NCBI RefSeq assembly: GCF_905220365.1
Contig: NC_061138.1
Location: 9,997,814 to 10,061,813, forward strand
Origin: Vanessa cardui
Lineage: Eukaryota > Arthropoda > Insecta > Lepidoptera > Nymphalidae
Reading direction: 5' to 3'
DNA: 64,000 nucleotides
In this document: positions 1-14,500 of the stretch, one piece after another
How the letters are laid out: the number at the start of each line of letters is the position of its first letter
Position numbering within the stretch: the stretch's first letter is position 1
Made by a program: the position numbers and the translations under genes
The notes under the pieces: model-generated
Told to the model about the DNA's origin: nothing
Seen by the model: the letters and a program-made list of their open reading frames with translations, nothing else
Databases searched by the model: none

Positions 1-1386
1 ATTGATTGAAAAAGTTATGATGAAAATAGAATGAGTGTCCTTCATCCATTAAAATCAAAACTTATTTATTATACCACTAGAATTTTTTAAAGGAATTGCA
101 AACCTTTAAAGCTCATGGTAATAATTAAAATAAATGAATGCTTAAAAAAGAAACAAAAAACTATTGTCAATTTCTTGGATAAACACTGACAAACGCTTAG
201 TCCTGTTTTGCTTGATTTGAGAGGGAAGCGTCTTTCATACATAAAAAATCTGTTAGTCTAGCTAGTGTTGATGTTGAAATATAATATCACATGTCTACGT
301 TGGTGAAATTATTTTAACTCTTATATACAAGTTCAAGAATTTTATAGTAGCAATTTAAGAAGAAAAAGTAGCTAATGTATTTACTTCTTATTAAGCGAAA
401 GCTTCGATCGCCCGTTACGGCCGGCCTTATTATACGTATGATACTGAAAAATTAATAGACATCGATCGAAGTCTTCAAGTTATAAACTACATCCGTACAA
501 ACATTAATGACATTACTAACTTTGTTTAATTTTGAACTCTATTCACACTTAAATACACTTTCAAGATATAAATCTTCAACGCTTTGTTTCGAGTGTGTCG
601 GCAAGGCATAACATCAGTGTAATAAACGTAAATTGGTTAATTTCGTGTTTTACATCATTAATCATGGATTACGGTCTTAAATTGCCAGTTAAACCGTTCC
701 CCGCGGGACGCGAGGAGAGAATTACCTTACGACCGCATTTATTACCTGAGTAAAGAACACGAGTAAGGCACTTGACGTAAAAATTATATTACTGAACTTG
801 TATAGAATTAAAAATACTTCGTGTAACTATTACCTAATATAGATTATTTTTTCTTTCTGTACCTATATTTATAAAAACCTTGATATTTAATGCTAAATAA
901 GAGCTGAAAAATAAAAATTATGATCTGACTGAGCATAAAAGAGTATTCTTGGAATATAAAGCTGCTTTCCTACGGGACAGAGAAATGACAGTAATAAAAA
1001 GAAGGTCTTTCATAGACCATCTTTAAAGACTACGTAAACTACACGTACTCTGCATTTTTATTTGTATTTATTTCTCGAAATGTTCGTTATCGTAAAATAC
1101 TCAAAAAGTGAGATATCATACGAACATAACAATACTGACTACTTTATATAAATATCTATAAAATATTAGAAGTTACACGTTGTTGGTAATGTTTTAATTA
1201 CATTTTTATCCTTTACACGGAAGAAACAAGATAACAAGGCCGTTATCAAAGATACGGAAATGCATTCCTTTTGATATCGTTTTATCATTAACACTTAAAA
1301 GTATTTTCATATTTAATATGTTGTATAAGGTTAGATAAGAAATTTCTCAATATGTACTTGTAATTTTATAATCATTTTGTTTAATG

Positions 1387-1490
1387 AGATGTGGTGGCCC
1401 AGTGGATAACACTCGAATCTTAAAAGCCATTGGTTACGAGTGTCTTTGCTGATATTCCATCAGGCGATCCTTCTGCTCGTTTGCTAACTT
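1387..1490 (+). repeat. SINE head fragment
   Basis: GTGGTGGCCCAGTGGATAAC is a box A-like head. It is followed after a gap by CCATCAGGCGATCCTTCTGC, an ending I know from lepidopteran tRNA SINEs. Truncated and diverged. Confidence 0.55.
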
Positions 1491-1932
1491 TTACATTAAA
1501 AAAAAAACTATATAAGTATCTCTATACTTGAATATAATAACGCTCTAGTTTATATAATTATGGAGCTTCGTCATAGACAGTGAACCTCGTGAGTTTTCGT
1601 ATATAATAGCGTTTTCATACTTTTTTAAAAGATTTGTCTATGTTTGTAAAATTGCAAATGGTGCTTCAAATGTAGGTTTCAGCCGCGTTTTATGAACTCT
1701 CTAATATTTTAACTGAATGAAATGTTATGTAAATTAAAAACTATAATCTTAAAAAATATGGTTGGTTTTTTGTTACCAGGGAAAAATATCTAAAAAGACA
1801 TTTGATGCTATACAACCCATTCATATGACATACTATATGACAAGGCGTGATTTATTATATTATATTAGCTGAGGACATTGATTTGTCTAAAGGAGATAAG
1901 ATTTCTAAACTAATTCATTCGCTTCGTTGCTA

Positions 1933-2125
1933 ATATAGGTAGGGCTTTTTGTATGCCCTTTGTAATAGGTACCACCCACTTATCAATTGTTCTATAGCCA
2001 AATAACAATATTTTGCTGTGTTTCGCTTTAAAGGTTAATTGAGTCAGTATAATAATTAAAAGCTCAAGAAACATTAACATCTTAGTTTCCAAGGAGTATT
2101 GGTAGTGATGATGATGATAACTAAC
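1933..2125 (+). repeat. Dispersed repeat, same family, diverged
   Basis: GTAGGGCTTTTTGTATGCCC, AGGTACCACCCACTTATCA and ACATCTTAGTTTCCAAGGAG in family order. It explains the minus-strand ORF at 1910-2299. Confidence 0.65.
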
Positions 2126-3203
2126 TGCCAAGTCGTCTACCTTCCTACGGTTTTGGTATATGTATTTAAGGTTAATATACTCTTTGATATAATCTTTTCG
2201 TTTTAATATTACGAATAATGTTAAAAAAACGAATATAGTTCCTGTCGCTTTCCAGATTAGATAGCGTTGACATCGTGAATGTTTGTCAATGGTGGCCATG
2301 TTTGTGCAAGCCCTAGGCGTGTTGACTGACGCACTATAAATTGACGCCGAATCCTATCCGAACGTGGCTTACGTACAATATTGAACCCTGCAATTTGGCT
2401 TTATGATTCCACCTCGCATCGACCAATCGATGTTATTGGCGCCAAACACTTACAAATCGAAAATTTATCAGCCTTTTTAGGACAGCTCAGGTTATAATCA
2501 GACTGAATAAACATACAGTGTTCTTCGATATTATCTAGGCTATATGTACGTTCATTTTAAACAACAGTTATCAAATGCATCTTTACTTATTCTACTTAGA
2601 TACTAAACACGGCTCTAGTATTTTATTTCCTATAAATATGTTATGTATAGATCAAGGCTTTAAATAGTATTTTGAATAAGAGTTTAGGTAAATAGTTTAT
2701 CGTTTTCTGGGTCAGTGCAATCTAATTCAATGCAGTTAACTTGTGATAGAATAGCCTCAATGACTGCAGATTGCGGTTCGTCTCGCACTCGGCCGCGCGC
2801 CAAACTTAAGAAAACCAGTCGATCGGCCCGAAACGGTTTTATCGTTTAATTGGCGTATTCCTCATTTTTTTTTCCTTGAGAGTTGTTTATGAGTTCGTTA
2901 TTGCTGCCATCTGCGTCAACCCGGAATTATTTAGGTCATGTCGCAGGCCTTTTGAGGATCATCTCGCGAGATTGATCGATAAAATTTAACGTCATATGTT
3001 CCGAGTTTTTATATTTTTCAAAATATTATTAATATGCGTTAGTACGTATAAAGATATAAATATTTGTTTGTAAGTTTGTAGTAATATGAATAATTGCACA
3101 ATCTCGTTGCGATGAGAACTATGTTTTTATATTCAATACAAAAATATTTTTTTTTTGTAAACCATTTGTGAAATTCGTTAGAAGTAATCGCTCGACGTAG
3201 TGT

Positions 3204-3220
3204 GGCGACACAGTGTCGCC
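3204..3220. repeat. Short GC-rich palindrome
   Basis: GGCGACAC, A, GTGTCGCC. Explains part of a minus-strand ORF here. Confidence 0.85.
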
Positions 3221-3849
3221 TGTGGGATACACTTGGCAACCATTAGGATTTGTACGAACGATATCAACTTTGTATTTTATATTTTTTTACTTGTATTTCT
3301 CACTATATTTTATCAATTCAAATAGAAACTGTATCTTAAGGCCTTAAAGGCATAACAGCCTGAGTTATAAAATTTTAATGTGCTTACATTTTCTAAGTAG
3401 TACCTTTACTTTTTATGAAGATATTACGACTGTTTCGATATTGGAAAAGATCAGCAGTAAAATATTTATTTTACCCATTTATTTACCTATTTCACATACA
3501 TGTGTACTACTGTTTCAATGCAAACGATGTTATTTTAAGCTTGCATAATTTAAATTTATGTTAAACATTTTACCAAATCCCATTTGACCTACTCGGAGAA
3601 TTCTGAAATTAAATAGAAAAAATCTCAGCTACTTTCAAATTGCTTTACTCCTGTAATTGCCCGTTTAATTTACGTTGACGTTACGAGTTTTTAGTGAGAT
3701 CTTGTTTTGAATCACGTTTCATTAGCGAAACGAATTAAATGGGTCAGTAAGTATAACTTGAGATTAATTAACTTCATCGTAACCTCATTCATTTTGATCA
3801 ACGACATTTGTTTTGAGAAATAATTAATGTATTTTTTATCAGTAATCAT

Positions 3850-4060
3850 AATATATTAATATTATAAATGCAAAAGTACCTCTATCTGTCTGAGTGTCTG
3901 TCTTAATGTTTTTTATTATTGCTTTATTTTACACGAACAAAGCCCTTAATTTAATTCGATAAAATATCGTATGAAGCAAGCTTGACCTCCAAGAATAGGT
4001 ATAGTCTAATTGTTATGACCTATATCTGATTATCACCCGCTAAAATGCGAGCAAAGCCAA
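3850..4060 (+). repeat. Helitron-like sister family, diverged copy
   Basis: TTAATATTATAAATGCAAAAGT, CTATCTGTCTGAGTGTCTG and ATGAAGCAAGCTTGACCTCC match the same family in order. The 3' end is decayed. Confidence 0.55.
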
Positions 4061-5436
4061 CTGTGGCAACTAGTCGTGAATAAAAGCGTTAGCAGTGCCT
4101 TTCTTATCTCTGAAGAAGAGAAAGTAGAGGTTTGGAGATTGTTCCACCACGTTGGTTCTCAGATTTTATCCAAAACATCGTGAGGATGTTTTCTTTCCAC
4201 TGATTACGAGATGAATTTTGTACACAAGAAATCCATACATGTGATTATTTTGAAGTATTCGTATTTGCACACATTGATGTCGGATGAAATCCATAGGCCT
4301 TTTTTATTTGTTGGCATGATGTGAAATATTATGTTTAATATCATTTTATTAAATTAGTAACTATAATTTATCAGAAATTATGATCGACGATTCTAAATCA
4401 ATCAATATATATATAAATACATAAGCGAATTGATTTCAATCTATTTCTTATTAATTGATCATACTAATCATAGTCATGCTATCTATTACGGCGTTTCCTA
4501 GTTTATAGTCGTTTAAAAAGTATATACTTATATACCTAAATATGTATATCAAGCACATATGTTCGGTGCTGAGAATAACTTGTTCTCACGTGTTTTTGTA
4601 CATCTTATTGCGTTTGAATAAGCATGTAAAACATTTCCCCACTTATGTACCAAGTTTGGTTGAAAAAAACATTTTATATAAATAAATCTAAATTATAAAA
4701 TTTTAAAATTACTTCATAAATCATTTGTTTCTTTAGAATTTAATAAGTAATCGTTGTCGCTACGGATAGTTGTAGTATAGAACAATCAAGCTTTTTTCTA
4801 AGCGTGATCATCATATACGTCATCCATCAATTGAGCAAGCTCCTTAAATGCCCGTATGGCAGGAAAATAATCCAACTGCTCATATTGTATAAAAAAATTG
4901 AATCGTACTTCCCATATTTTAACTGTAAAGTGGATAATTCTGTTATGTGTATTACCGATAAAACAAAGGTAATCGTGATGTGAAAATATTACATTATTTA
5001 TAGCACATGATAAAGCTTGTATTCGAAATATGAACAAGATTGCATAGTATATTATTTTGATCATGTATATGTTTTCCATACGATGCATTAATTAGAGGCG
5101 TATTTCGTTAGAAATCGCGTGTTTTAAATTCAATATATTATAAGATTTGCACGAGTAACGATGACCACAAGGCTAGTGGAAATACAGAAATTGCTAGACT
5201 TAATATGAATTACAAGGTTCAATCGGTATTATTACATTTCATTTGTAATATTCGGTCGGTAAGCGTACTTTTAAATCATTGAACTCGACTACTCTCGCCT
5301 TACTAAACGTTCAGAATAAAATACAATTAATAAATAGTCTATCTTTTCTTTTTTTGTGTTTATGATTCTTATATATATAGATGTGTCTCTATTGTTAAAT
5401 GAACGATTTTTTTTATCAATATGTTTTTGCCCACAG

Positions 5437-5523
5437 GCGTGACAATGAGAGAAAAAAGGGGAGGCGCTATGAGCAAAATGCAAAAGCTCAGGAAACGCCT
5501 GTCCCTAAGCTTCGGTAGATTAT
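5437..5523 (+). CDS. Eip63E: Eip63E coding exon 1 (start-containing exon)
   Basis: A T-rich tract and CAG at 5434-5436 form a good acceptor, and GTAAGT at 5524-5529 forms a donor. The first ATG is at 5445 and gives 26 residues plus one base (phase 1). The peptide is strongly basic and ends KMQKLRKRLSLSFGRL, which resembles the basic, serine-containing N-terminal segment of PFTAIRE/PCTAIRE kinases. A second ATG lies at residue 9. The frame is open back to the acceptor (codons GTG, ACA precede the ATG), so an upstream exon could add residues. I take 5445 as the start because it is the first ATG in the exon. Because an acceptor precedes it, a 5' UTR exon and the promoter should lie further upstream. 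Confidence 0.78.
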
Positions 5524-8500
5524 GTAAGTATATACATTTATGTTTTATCTTTTTTAAATAGAAAAAGAAAACGTTTTCTAAAGAGAATTATTTTTATTTA
5601 TGAACACATGGAAAGCATTTAAAGTAATTACATACTAGACTAATTGAATGGGTGAGGACATCGTCACGAAAGTTAATGTGAAAACGAAAATAACAATGAC
5701 AATCGTGTATAAATAAGGAGGTTATTTTTGGACTGTACAAAAATATCAATTTCATTATGCTCTAATTTACACGTTACCGTCGGGCGTCGCCCACGCAAAT
5801 GTAAAGTATAATTTTATTTGTCTATGAATGTTATGGTAGTACGTACCTTGAACCTTCAGAAATATCTTTATAGTGACATGTTATACTATAACGTAAATAA
5901 TGATTATTTTGATTTCATATTTACGTCATGTTTGACAGGCATGTCGGCATGTTTCGATATAATTTTGGTCACATGTTAAAGTGCTGTCTTGGAGTTTGGA
6001 TATTGTATGTTAGTCGGAGTTCACTCAATATTTCCATGTTTAAATAGCAAGTTGATATAGCAACGACAAAAAGAAACACACCAGTAATTATTTGTTATAT
6101 TTGGTAATAAACTAATTACTAATTACTTATTAACTACCAAAATACCTGATATAATTTTAATTAATCTATACCTACTGATATTATATATGCGAAAGTAACT
6201 ATGTCTGTCTATCCGTTGCTCTTTCATAAACCACATAACCGAATTTGATAAAATTTGTTTTGAAGTAAGCTTGAGTTTCAAGTAAGGCTCCTTTTTATGT
6301 TCGAACCCCTACAACTCGTATCCAACAATTAGTATCGAATATACGTCTATAATAACAAGCCGAATATCAACGTCAAATCACTTACTATGATGCTATATCA
6401 AGTTTCCCACGACAATGCAAATTGTTAATTGTAAACGGTACAAGCAGACAGCGTGGAAACGGTCTTTATTAACATAGCATTTGTGCCCATCCATCTCATC
6501 AGCACGCATTAGCTCTCTACAGTCACATAGACGTATGATAAAGTTGATAGAGCATGCCAAATCGGACTATTGACGCACAAAGCGTAATCATATTTTGGCA
6601 TTGATTGCATACCTACTGGATTACATTTTTATATACGACCGTTAAATATTATTTATTTCCACAATATATATGTATATGGCGAGTATAGTAATTCAATAAA
6701 AAAATATACTGTAATTTCTTTGAAGCGTTCCTCTTACAATTATCATATTAAGGATTTCTAACAATAATAAATAAAATAAGGATCTTTGACAATAATAAAT
6801 GAAGTCAATCAATTCATAAGTTGGCGATCTAAAATTTTTGATCGCCTACTTATGAATTTATATTGAAAATATTGCCATGGTCCACCTATATGTACAATTA
6901 TTGTGAAACAAGACTAATCTATTATATACTATTTTAAATTATTTAATATTATGGATCTACACTGTTCAAAAGTATTACAAAATTACCTTCATAATATTTA
7001 TGTTGTCTATAGATATAATAAAATTGGAGTGTCTCTATGCAGTATTAAATTTTTTCTAAATGCATATAGGTATGTGTACACGGCACATATACCAAAATTA
7101 CATTGTTTTCAATTTTCATTTAGTTTTTTCTCGATATTGTGTATACAAGGATATAAGTAACATACTAATAGTAATTACAATGATAATTATATTCATACTA
7201 TTATTTAATCAAGTGTTCTATTGAGTGTATACAAATATACAACGACGACCTGCGCAAGAGTTAGTATAGTGCACATGTTTATGTGTAAACACAGGTGCTT
7301 TCCCTTTTACCTGACTCTCGTGTTCCGATGAGACGAAAATAGATGATAGGCGAGATCAGGCACGTGTAATACTCCCTAGTCGTGAGTTTCTTACTTCCTT
7401 ACATTTCTTGTAATATTTTCATTTGAGAGATAATTACGTGTCGATTCTGGATTCGAACTCTACCGTCTGTTAATTTTAGTCACTGAGGTAACCAACCGAG
7501 GCAGTTAAACTCATCGTCGCGGTACTAGGGCGACTTAATCGCTTGCATTAGTCACAACTCATTTGTTTTTTTCCCCTTGTTTTAGTAATTCTATTAGAAT
7601 TAATTTAAAAATTATATATTTAAACTCATGGAAAGAAAATATAATTTCGTTACAGAAATTTGTTCAGTTATATTTTTAATGTTTTTAAAAGTTTTAATTA
7701 CTCGATATTAAATTCACTCTTTTTTTTATCTAAATAAAATGGAATTATCATGATTTTATATATAGGAATGTTATTGATCATAAAATAAAATCATAATTTA
7801 AAGTAACCTTTTATACGGTCTTTCTTACCGAAACGTTATACGCATTTCCTTCAATAATGGCGCCCTATATTTTGATTATATGACACTTTCGTGCGACCTA
7901 GTATCGAATAAAATACTCTGTTTACGACTGTCCTGGGTACGCGTAGCTTGCAGTAAATCCTTGTTATGAAACATGTGCGCGTGTATATTTAGAAGGCCAC
8001 GTATACCACTCATTGGATGCAGTGTACCATTTAAAGGTAAAATGTTTATTTTTACAACATACGAACCATGTTTTCGAGTACCAATCAAGTGAAGAGGTTT
8101 TGGAGATTTGCCCGTCGTAATTCTTTAATACACCTCATGTGTAATAACAGTAGGTTGTGCGAGTTTTTCGATGCTCACGTATGAAATGTTGAAGTAAATA
8201 AATATGGTCTGGAATAAAACCTAAACGCCGCTTAAGTCGCACATTAATGAGCTACATTAATTTGAAATACGATTTTAAAAATATATTTTCACGATGGCTT
8301 TCGTAACTTGGTGCATTTTATCGTGCTATAATTTTTATTTTATTTAATTGCAACCTCAATTAAACGATAGCATTGTTCGTGAAATTAATAATTAAAACAG
8401 CTATTGCACTTGAATGTTAAAAAGATATGATTTCTAAAAAATAACTGTTGCTAAATTTTTATTTATTACCGTTATTTGAGTCGAGATCGTCCACTGAGTA

Positions 8501-11500
8501 CGTTGATCTCAAATAAAGGTCGCGGGTTCATTTCAAGTATATCTGACTTTTTTCTAGGGGTTAAATTTCTCTTTAAAATTCTACTTGTATATATTATATT
8601 CGGGATGTAACCATGATCGCAGCTTTTGGATGAGAAATATATTTCTATGTAATATGTTATCGATAATATGCATCGTGAAAGTAAATATCTATTGTTCGAT
8701 AGTAAAGTATACATTCTGAACGAACGTACAGGTATGTAACATAATGGATTCTGATACAATATGAATAATCTGTATGGAATATATGAAATGAGATACGTGA
8801 ATAACAAAGCTCATTTTCTATTACATAAAGAGGTAGAGAATATCTTTGTCCTGAAGTAATATATTTACGGTCCATTGCTAAACGCTATTATTCTCTACAA
8901 GCAATCAAGCGATTTCTTACATTACGTTCTTTTCCCACAAATCGATGTCCATTGCTTCATTTGTTGTAACCTTCGTACCGACACTTACGTTCGTTTATTT
9001 AGCCGTTTCTATAATCCCTGATGATTCTCTCCCCTCGATGGAGCCATTTTCCTCAAAGGGCCGTTCGCCTCGTAAAGATTTAAACACGTCTTTATCGTAT
9101 TCGAAACTGCTGTTTTCTATTGTAAATCGTTTTGTATTTTAGACAGCAATAGGTTTGAAATTTAAATGTATTCACGTAAATATAAAATGCACAATTTCCG
9201 TTAAGTTTCACTCAGTATATTTATTATCAATTCCAATATGTATATTTGGTAGGAATAAATATGTTATGAAATATATAATAACATATTAAAATTATGTGTA
9301 TACCTACGTATGCTTAGTTTAGCCCATTCGCGTGATAGTATTTTTGACCAAATATTTCAAATACAATAATCATGTGAACTAAACCCGCAAACAACTCAAC
9401 TTTGATTACCACAATTTCAGTGGAGCTGGTAACCGAAATGTAGACGAAAATTTGTAGGTATTTGTTATAGTATGTGCAAGTGAAGAAAATATAATCATAT
9501 AAGTCATCGTATGATCGTGTTCAATCAATGCAGATATGTAAGCATGTTTTGCTGTAAAGTCTTACTGAATGTGTAAAGATACACCATCACCTTCATCAGG
9601 TTGCTCACCTCATGTAGACATCGAAATTTAAAAATAAAAAAATCCTAAAGAACCTCCTTTGCTCCTTTGATCGCATACCAGTTCATTTATAATAGACTCA
9701 TCTCATCGCCCCTATAGAACTCTACAAGTGAACTATATTTCTTACTATATCAGATATTGAAGCCTTATCATGATTAATAGTTTATTAAATTTAGCCCAGA
9801 ATATTGATAGTATATTGTATATAACATATTCAAGTTAATAAACGAAAACAGGTTTAACGCCTTAAAAATAAAGTCGAGAATTGAATGCCTATTTTTAAAA
9901 TATCGTTCGTTTTATACGACGCTTTGCACTATAGTAAGAGATACAGGCGATAAATCATGTCATGTTTACGAGTATACAATAGTGAGAGGCGCCGAAAATT
10001 GTTTAAAAATTATGTTCAAAGAGAAATATGGGTTGAGAGATTAAGGTTATGTAGATCGCTCTTTGTGTGTCGCAGAATCCATACTTGAGATAACAGTGTC
10101 ATGACGTGTAGTTGTAACGATTAGCTTATCATTTTCATAAATTAGACTAACATTATCCGCTGTGATTTTGCTCGCTAATTTATTCGTACATTTAAGTAAT
10201 TATACGCTACTAGTAGTTGCCCGCAGCTTTGGTCGCGTTTTAGGGTGTTTGTTATGTGTTCTTGGAGTTTAAGTTTGCTTCATACCAAATTTCATTAAAT
10301 TCGGCCGACCTGCCCCGGCATCACACGGTTGCAATGTCTTATAAAGTTCACAGTTTTTTTAGTCATTCCCTATTATATTGGGCATGTATTATACATATAA
10401 ACCTTCCTCTCGAATATCACTATCACTATCTATTAAAAAACACCGCATCAAAATCCGTTGTGTAATTTTAAAGATCTGAGCAAACATAGGGACAGACAGC
10501 GTTAAGAGACTTTCTTTTGTACTATGTAATGATATAGATTAACATAAAATAAAGAACTAATTAGCAATTAAATATTTTATATAAATATATTTAATTGTTA
10601 TGGTTCGCTTAAATTATAAACGATTTGAACAGGTGGATTTGATGCGCTTGTAGATTAAGAAAACGCCTACTTCAAGTGTACATTTCGAAAATCCTTTGTA
10701 AGTGTGCATCTAAATTATGAAATGAAGGTTTCCTCGAAATTTCAACTATTAATGCATTTATAGCTTCAACTGTGCGCTGACAGTTACTCACATAAATGAT
10801 TATTTATATCTATTAAGACAGACTGTATTTATTACTACTATTAATTTATTATATAATTAATTATAAAGATTGACATTAATAATAAACAATAGTTAATGTT
10901 CTATGTAATGTATTGTTGTAATGATGACTGAGTGTTTAATACGAGCATAAAAAACATTTAGAATTTATAACGCATTTAAAGTAATTTTACAACCATCACA
11001 CACAAATATCGTATTAAAAATTCTATTTTCGGTAAATTGCTTCGTTAGTTATCTTTGTGACAACAATAAATAGTTTAATGTTTGTTGTGTCACGATAGGA
11101 AGTGATTCATCGATTAAACGGGGCGGCTGCTGCCCTCTTTGATTAAATCTTATCAGTCACTCACTTCAACGTCGAAGTACCGGACGATGATTAAGTTTTA
11201 GTAACAAGGAATTACATTGAAAAATAACTTCCGTTACCACAATCTTGCCTCGTAGATATGACTGTAATTGTCTGAGAATATGAACATATCTTGGAAGTGG
11301 TCCGGTCTAAGTTTTTTTTTAAGAGAAACGATTACTATAATAAGCAAGATCTTATTGTTAGGTATAGTATATATTTTGTCAGGTTTGGTTTAGGCAGTCA
11401 AGTTGAGCTATTACGGATTTATTAAATTTTTGTTCACAGTATTAAATATCTTTTTTAAGTTTAACAATACGACAAAACCGAAGAGATAATTTGCATTACC

Positions 11501-14500
11501 AAATGGATTTACGTATTTTCAGAGGCACGGGATTGTAAAACTGCTAATTTATTAACCTCAGACTGCTACTGAGAATTTCTTGACAGAAAAACACGGTCAT
11601 ATTTTATCGTATCAACCTCAGGATCTGCCTTTTAAGCCGGCTACTAGATTGACGAGGCAGTCGTTACAACAATTACTAAGAGTGTCGCAAAAACTAATTT
11701 ATTACTTTACGTCAACTTTTAAAAATATTAATCGGTCACCTTTATGGTTGGTATGGTATGGTCACCGGTATGGCTTGTCAATACAATTTCAATAAATACT
11801 GAATTTTAATACAATGAAAACATATAGGTACTACATTTAATTATACTCTGTAATCAAAGAAAAATTACGCGGAAGTAATACCCGAGTATTATTCTGTGTA
11901 CTGTAATTATATAGCAACGCAATAAATGAGGATAATAAGGAAGGATATATCTAACTTGTACGATTCTTTTAATTAATAAATGTTACCATATGAAGATAAA
12001 ACACAAGGCATTTATGTTCATTGATAATCTTTGCTACAAAAATTAAAAAAGAATAAAAGAAATCGAAATTATTTTCTTGATAATCATTATCATGACATAG
12101 TATAAAACAAAGTCGCTTACCGCTGTCTGTTCCTATGTATGCTTAGATCTTTAAAATTACTCAACGGATTTTGATGCGATTTTTAATAGCTAGAGTAATT
12201 CCAGAGAAAGTTTTTTGTATATAACATGGAAAACATACTAAAGAAACAACGGTAACTTTAGAAATTTCTAATGTGATGACGTAAATAAACAAATTCTATA
12301 GTATGTTTGTTTAGTAGCAGTATTGCACCCGTGCGAAGTCGGGGCGGGTCGCTAGCAGTACAATAAAGAAATCCAAATACTATATTATTCGATAATCCGA
12401 GCAAGGCGTATTTATTATTTTTATTATTATTTCTAGTTGATGCTTGTCATGCTTGATATGATATATATCTAGCGTCATATATTGTAGATAGATTAATGGT
12501 GTTATGCCAGAAACATTTACACAAGTGTCAACGACGTCAAACATCAACAGAGTTTCAACTGAATCGGATGACTGGGATATGATGCATTTTTTTGTCATCA
12601 TTCTACGTAGGCATGATCTGTACAGTAGATATTTTTGTTTATCATTTGGATTTATACAAGCTATCATTGTAAACAATATGTTTATAATAGCCTTAAAAAT
12701 ATAATTGTTTTTGACAAATCAAATATTACAGATTTTACAGATAGTTCAAGCTAAAATATTGTTCATTCGAGCAGGCTGCTTTAAGCGTTTTGAGTCGTTA
12801 TCTTATAATGAGATTAATTTTTACATTAAATTAATGTATTTTTATGTAATTATCTTCTATTTTGAGGTATATATTTTACCATTATGAATCAGCAACTCAC
12901 CAGCTGTTTTCTTAAATTAAATATATAGTAAACATTTGGTTTTTTTTGTAAGACTCCCCATACTTTGTTGCTGGTTGCTTTTGGTAAATAATATTTATTG
13001 AGTGCCAATGCGAAATCAACCTTGGAAACTAAGATGTGTCCCTATACACAACGACACAAAGTATTGTAGTTTGCCGGTGGAATATGTGATAAGTAGGTAG
13101 CATCTATTTGGCTTACAACAACATTAGTAGTATACATATATTTTTATTCTCTATACTACAGTCTGATTATCTGATAGAGGATGTCGAGTTTAATCTAAAT
13201 AAAACAGACTAAATCCATAGTTTAATATGTATGGCGACACTCTACACGACCAGAATCTGATATTCATTGGTATTATTAAAATCAGTAAAAGACAATGACC
13301 TAATTTATAATTAACGAAATTAATATAAACATCAAATACGTATGTTTGTAAGATAATCCACGGGAGGTTTTTTGTACTAATATAAAGTTAATCTGTTTAT
13401 TTGGACCAACAACACAATGACCTTCTCCGAGCAGTTGTTTATAAATCATTTATGCGTAGAGTTCAGTACCCGCTCTCTACGTGTGGTTTACCACAATGTT
13501 TTGATTTACACATTACAATGCCTTGAATTGATTTTAAGATTAATGTTATTTAGTAAGTTATGTAGTGTATTATAATACTACTTAGCAATAATCATATAAA
13601 TAAAGAAGTTAAGCAATTAAAAGAGTCTCCAATTTGTATATGTATCATGTCATAATAATTTAGTTTTGTTGGGAATTATTCTTGTTGTTTCTAGAACAGA
13701 TAAATCAACATATTTTATTCGAAGTAATAAAATGTTGATTTCTAATTTTATGAAGTTGCTTTCGTAATTAAATCGGTAAATTGAATTTTTTTCTGAATGA
13801 AGCTGATAATTTGTCTTATACGAATATAAGAGATATGAAGCTCTAAAGATTGATAAATGCGATGTATTCTTAGGTAAGTTTTAGTGATTATCATTTCTTT
13901 AAAAAAAAACAAAGATATATTGCAATACCTAAATACATATTTCATATAATAAAAAGAAAAAAAAAACAAATAAATGAACAAGCATTTTGCATGAATCTGT
14001 AAACGAAAACATTTCTCTTCATTGACTTTGGTCAGTCGTATATGTAATTGACAGCGTCACGTATACGTTACGTAAAACAGATAACGCGCTTTACTATCGT
14101 GCGTTGGAACGGTTTCACGTTATGATATCGAATACAATAGTTGTTTACTACGAACGCGATTACATCAATCGTTTACGCCGTTTATATGTTGTTACGCGGT
14201 TTGTTTACAGATCGCTTGAGAGCCGACCCGTTGAAAAGATTCGACTGACATTGTTTTCAGTGAAACAATTAATACTTACGCTGTGTAATAAAGATCGTTG
14301 TTTAGTGCAAGTTTCTATTATGTCGCTCTTGCTTTTGTCGTTCTGGTTTTTTTTGTCGAGTTTAATAGAAAAACACACTAATTGTTAGCTATAGGGGTTC
14401 CTCTTGTTAACATTTTGAGTAGAGCATCGTGCTTGCACGTGTACACATTTAAAATTCATTGAAGCCCCGTTTTGTCTTCGACTACTTGAACATGAAATAT

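Larger units (their letters stand above)
1..5436. other. Upstream or 5' intronic region, no gene seen
   Basis: AT-rich sequence before the first coding exon. It holds a SINE fragment (about 1387-1490), a dispersed-repeat copy (1933-2125), a 17-bp palindrome (3204-3220) and a Helitron-like fragment (3850-4060). The stretch 2755-2990 is richer in GC and CpG and could hold a promoter or 5' UTR exon, but nothing decisive is visible. The longest ORF (1910-2299, minus) overlaps a repeat and is not a gene. Confidence 0.6.

Noticed and set aside
1910..2299. 129-codon minus-strand ORF, the longest in the window
   Set aside because: It overlaps a dispersed repeat copy at 1933-2125, has an AT-driven composition (Ile, Tyr, Lys, His), and shows no domain.
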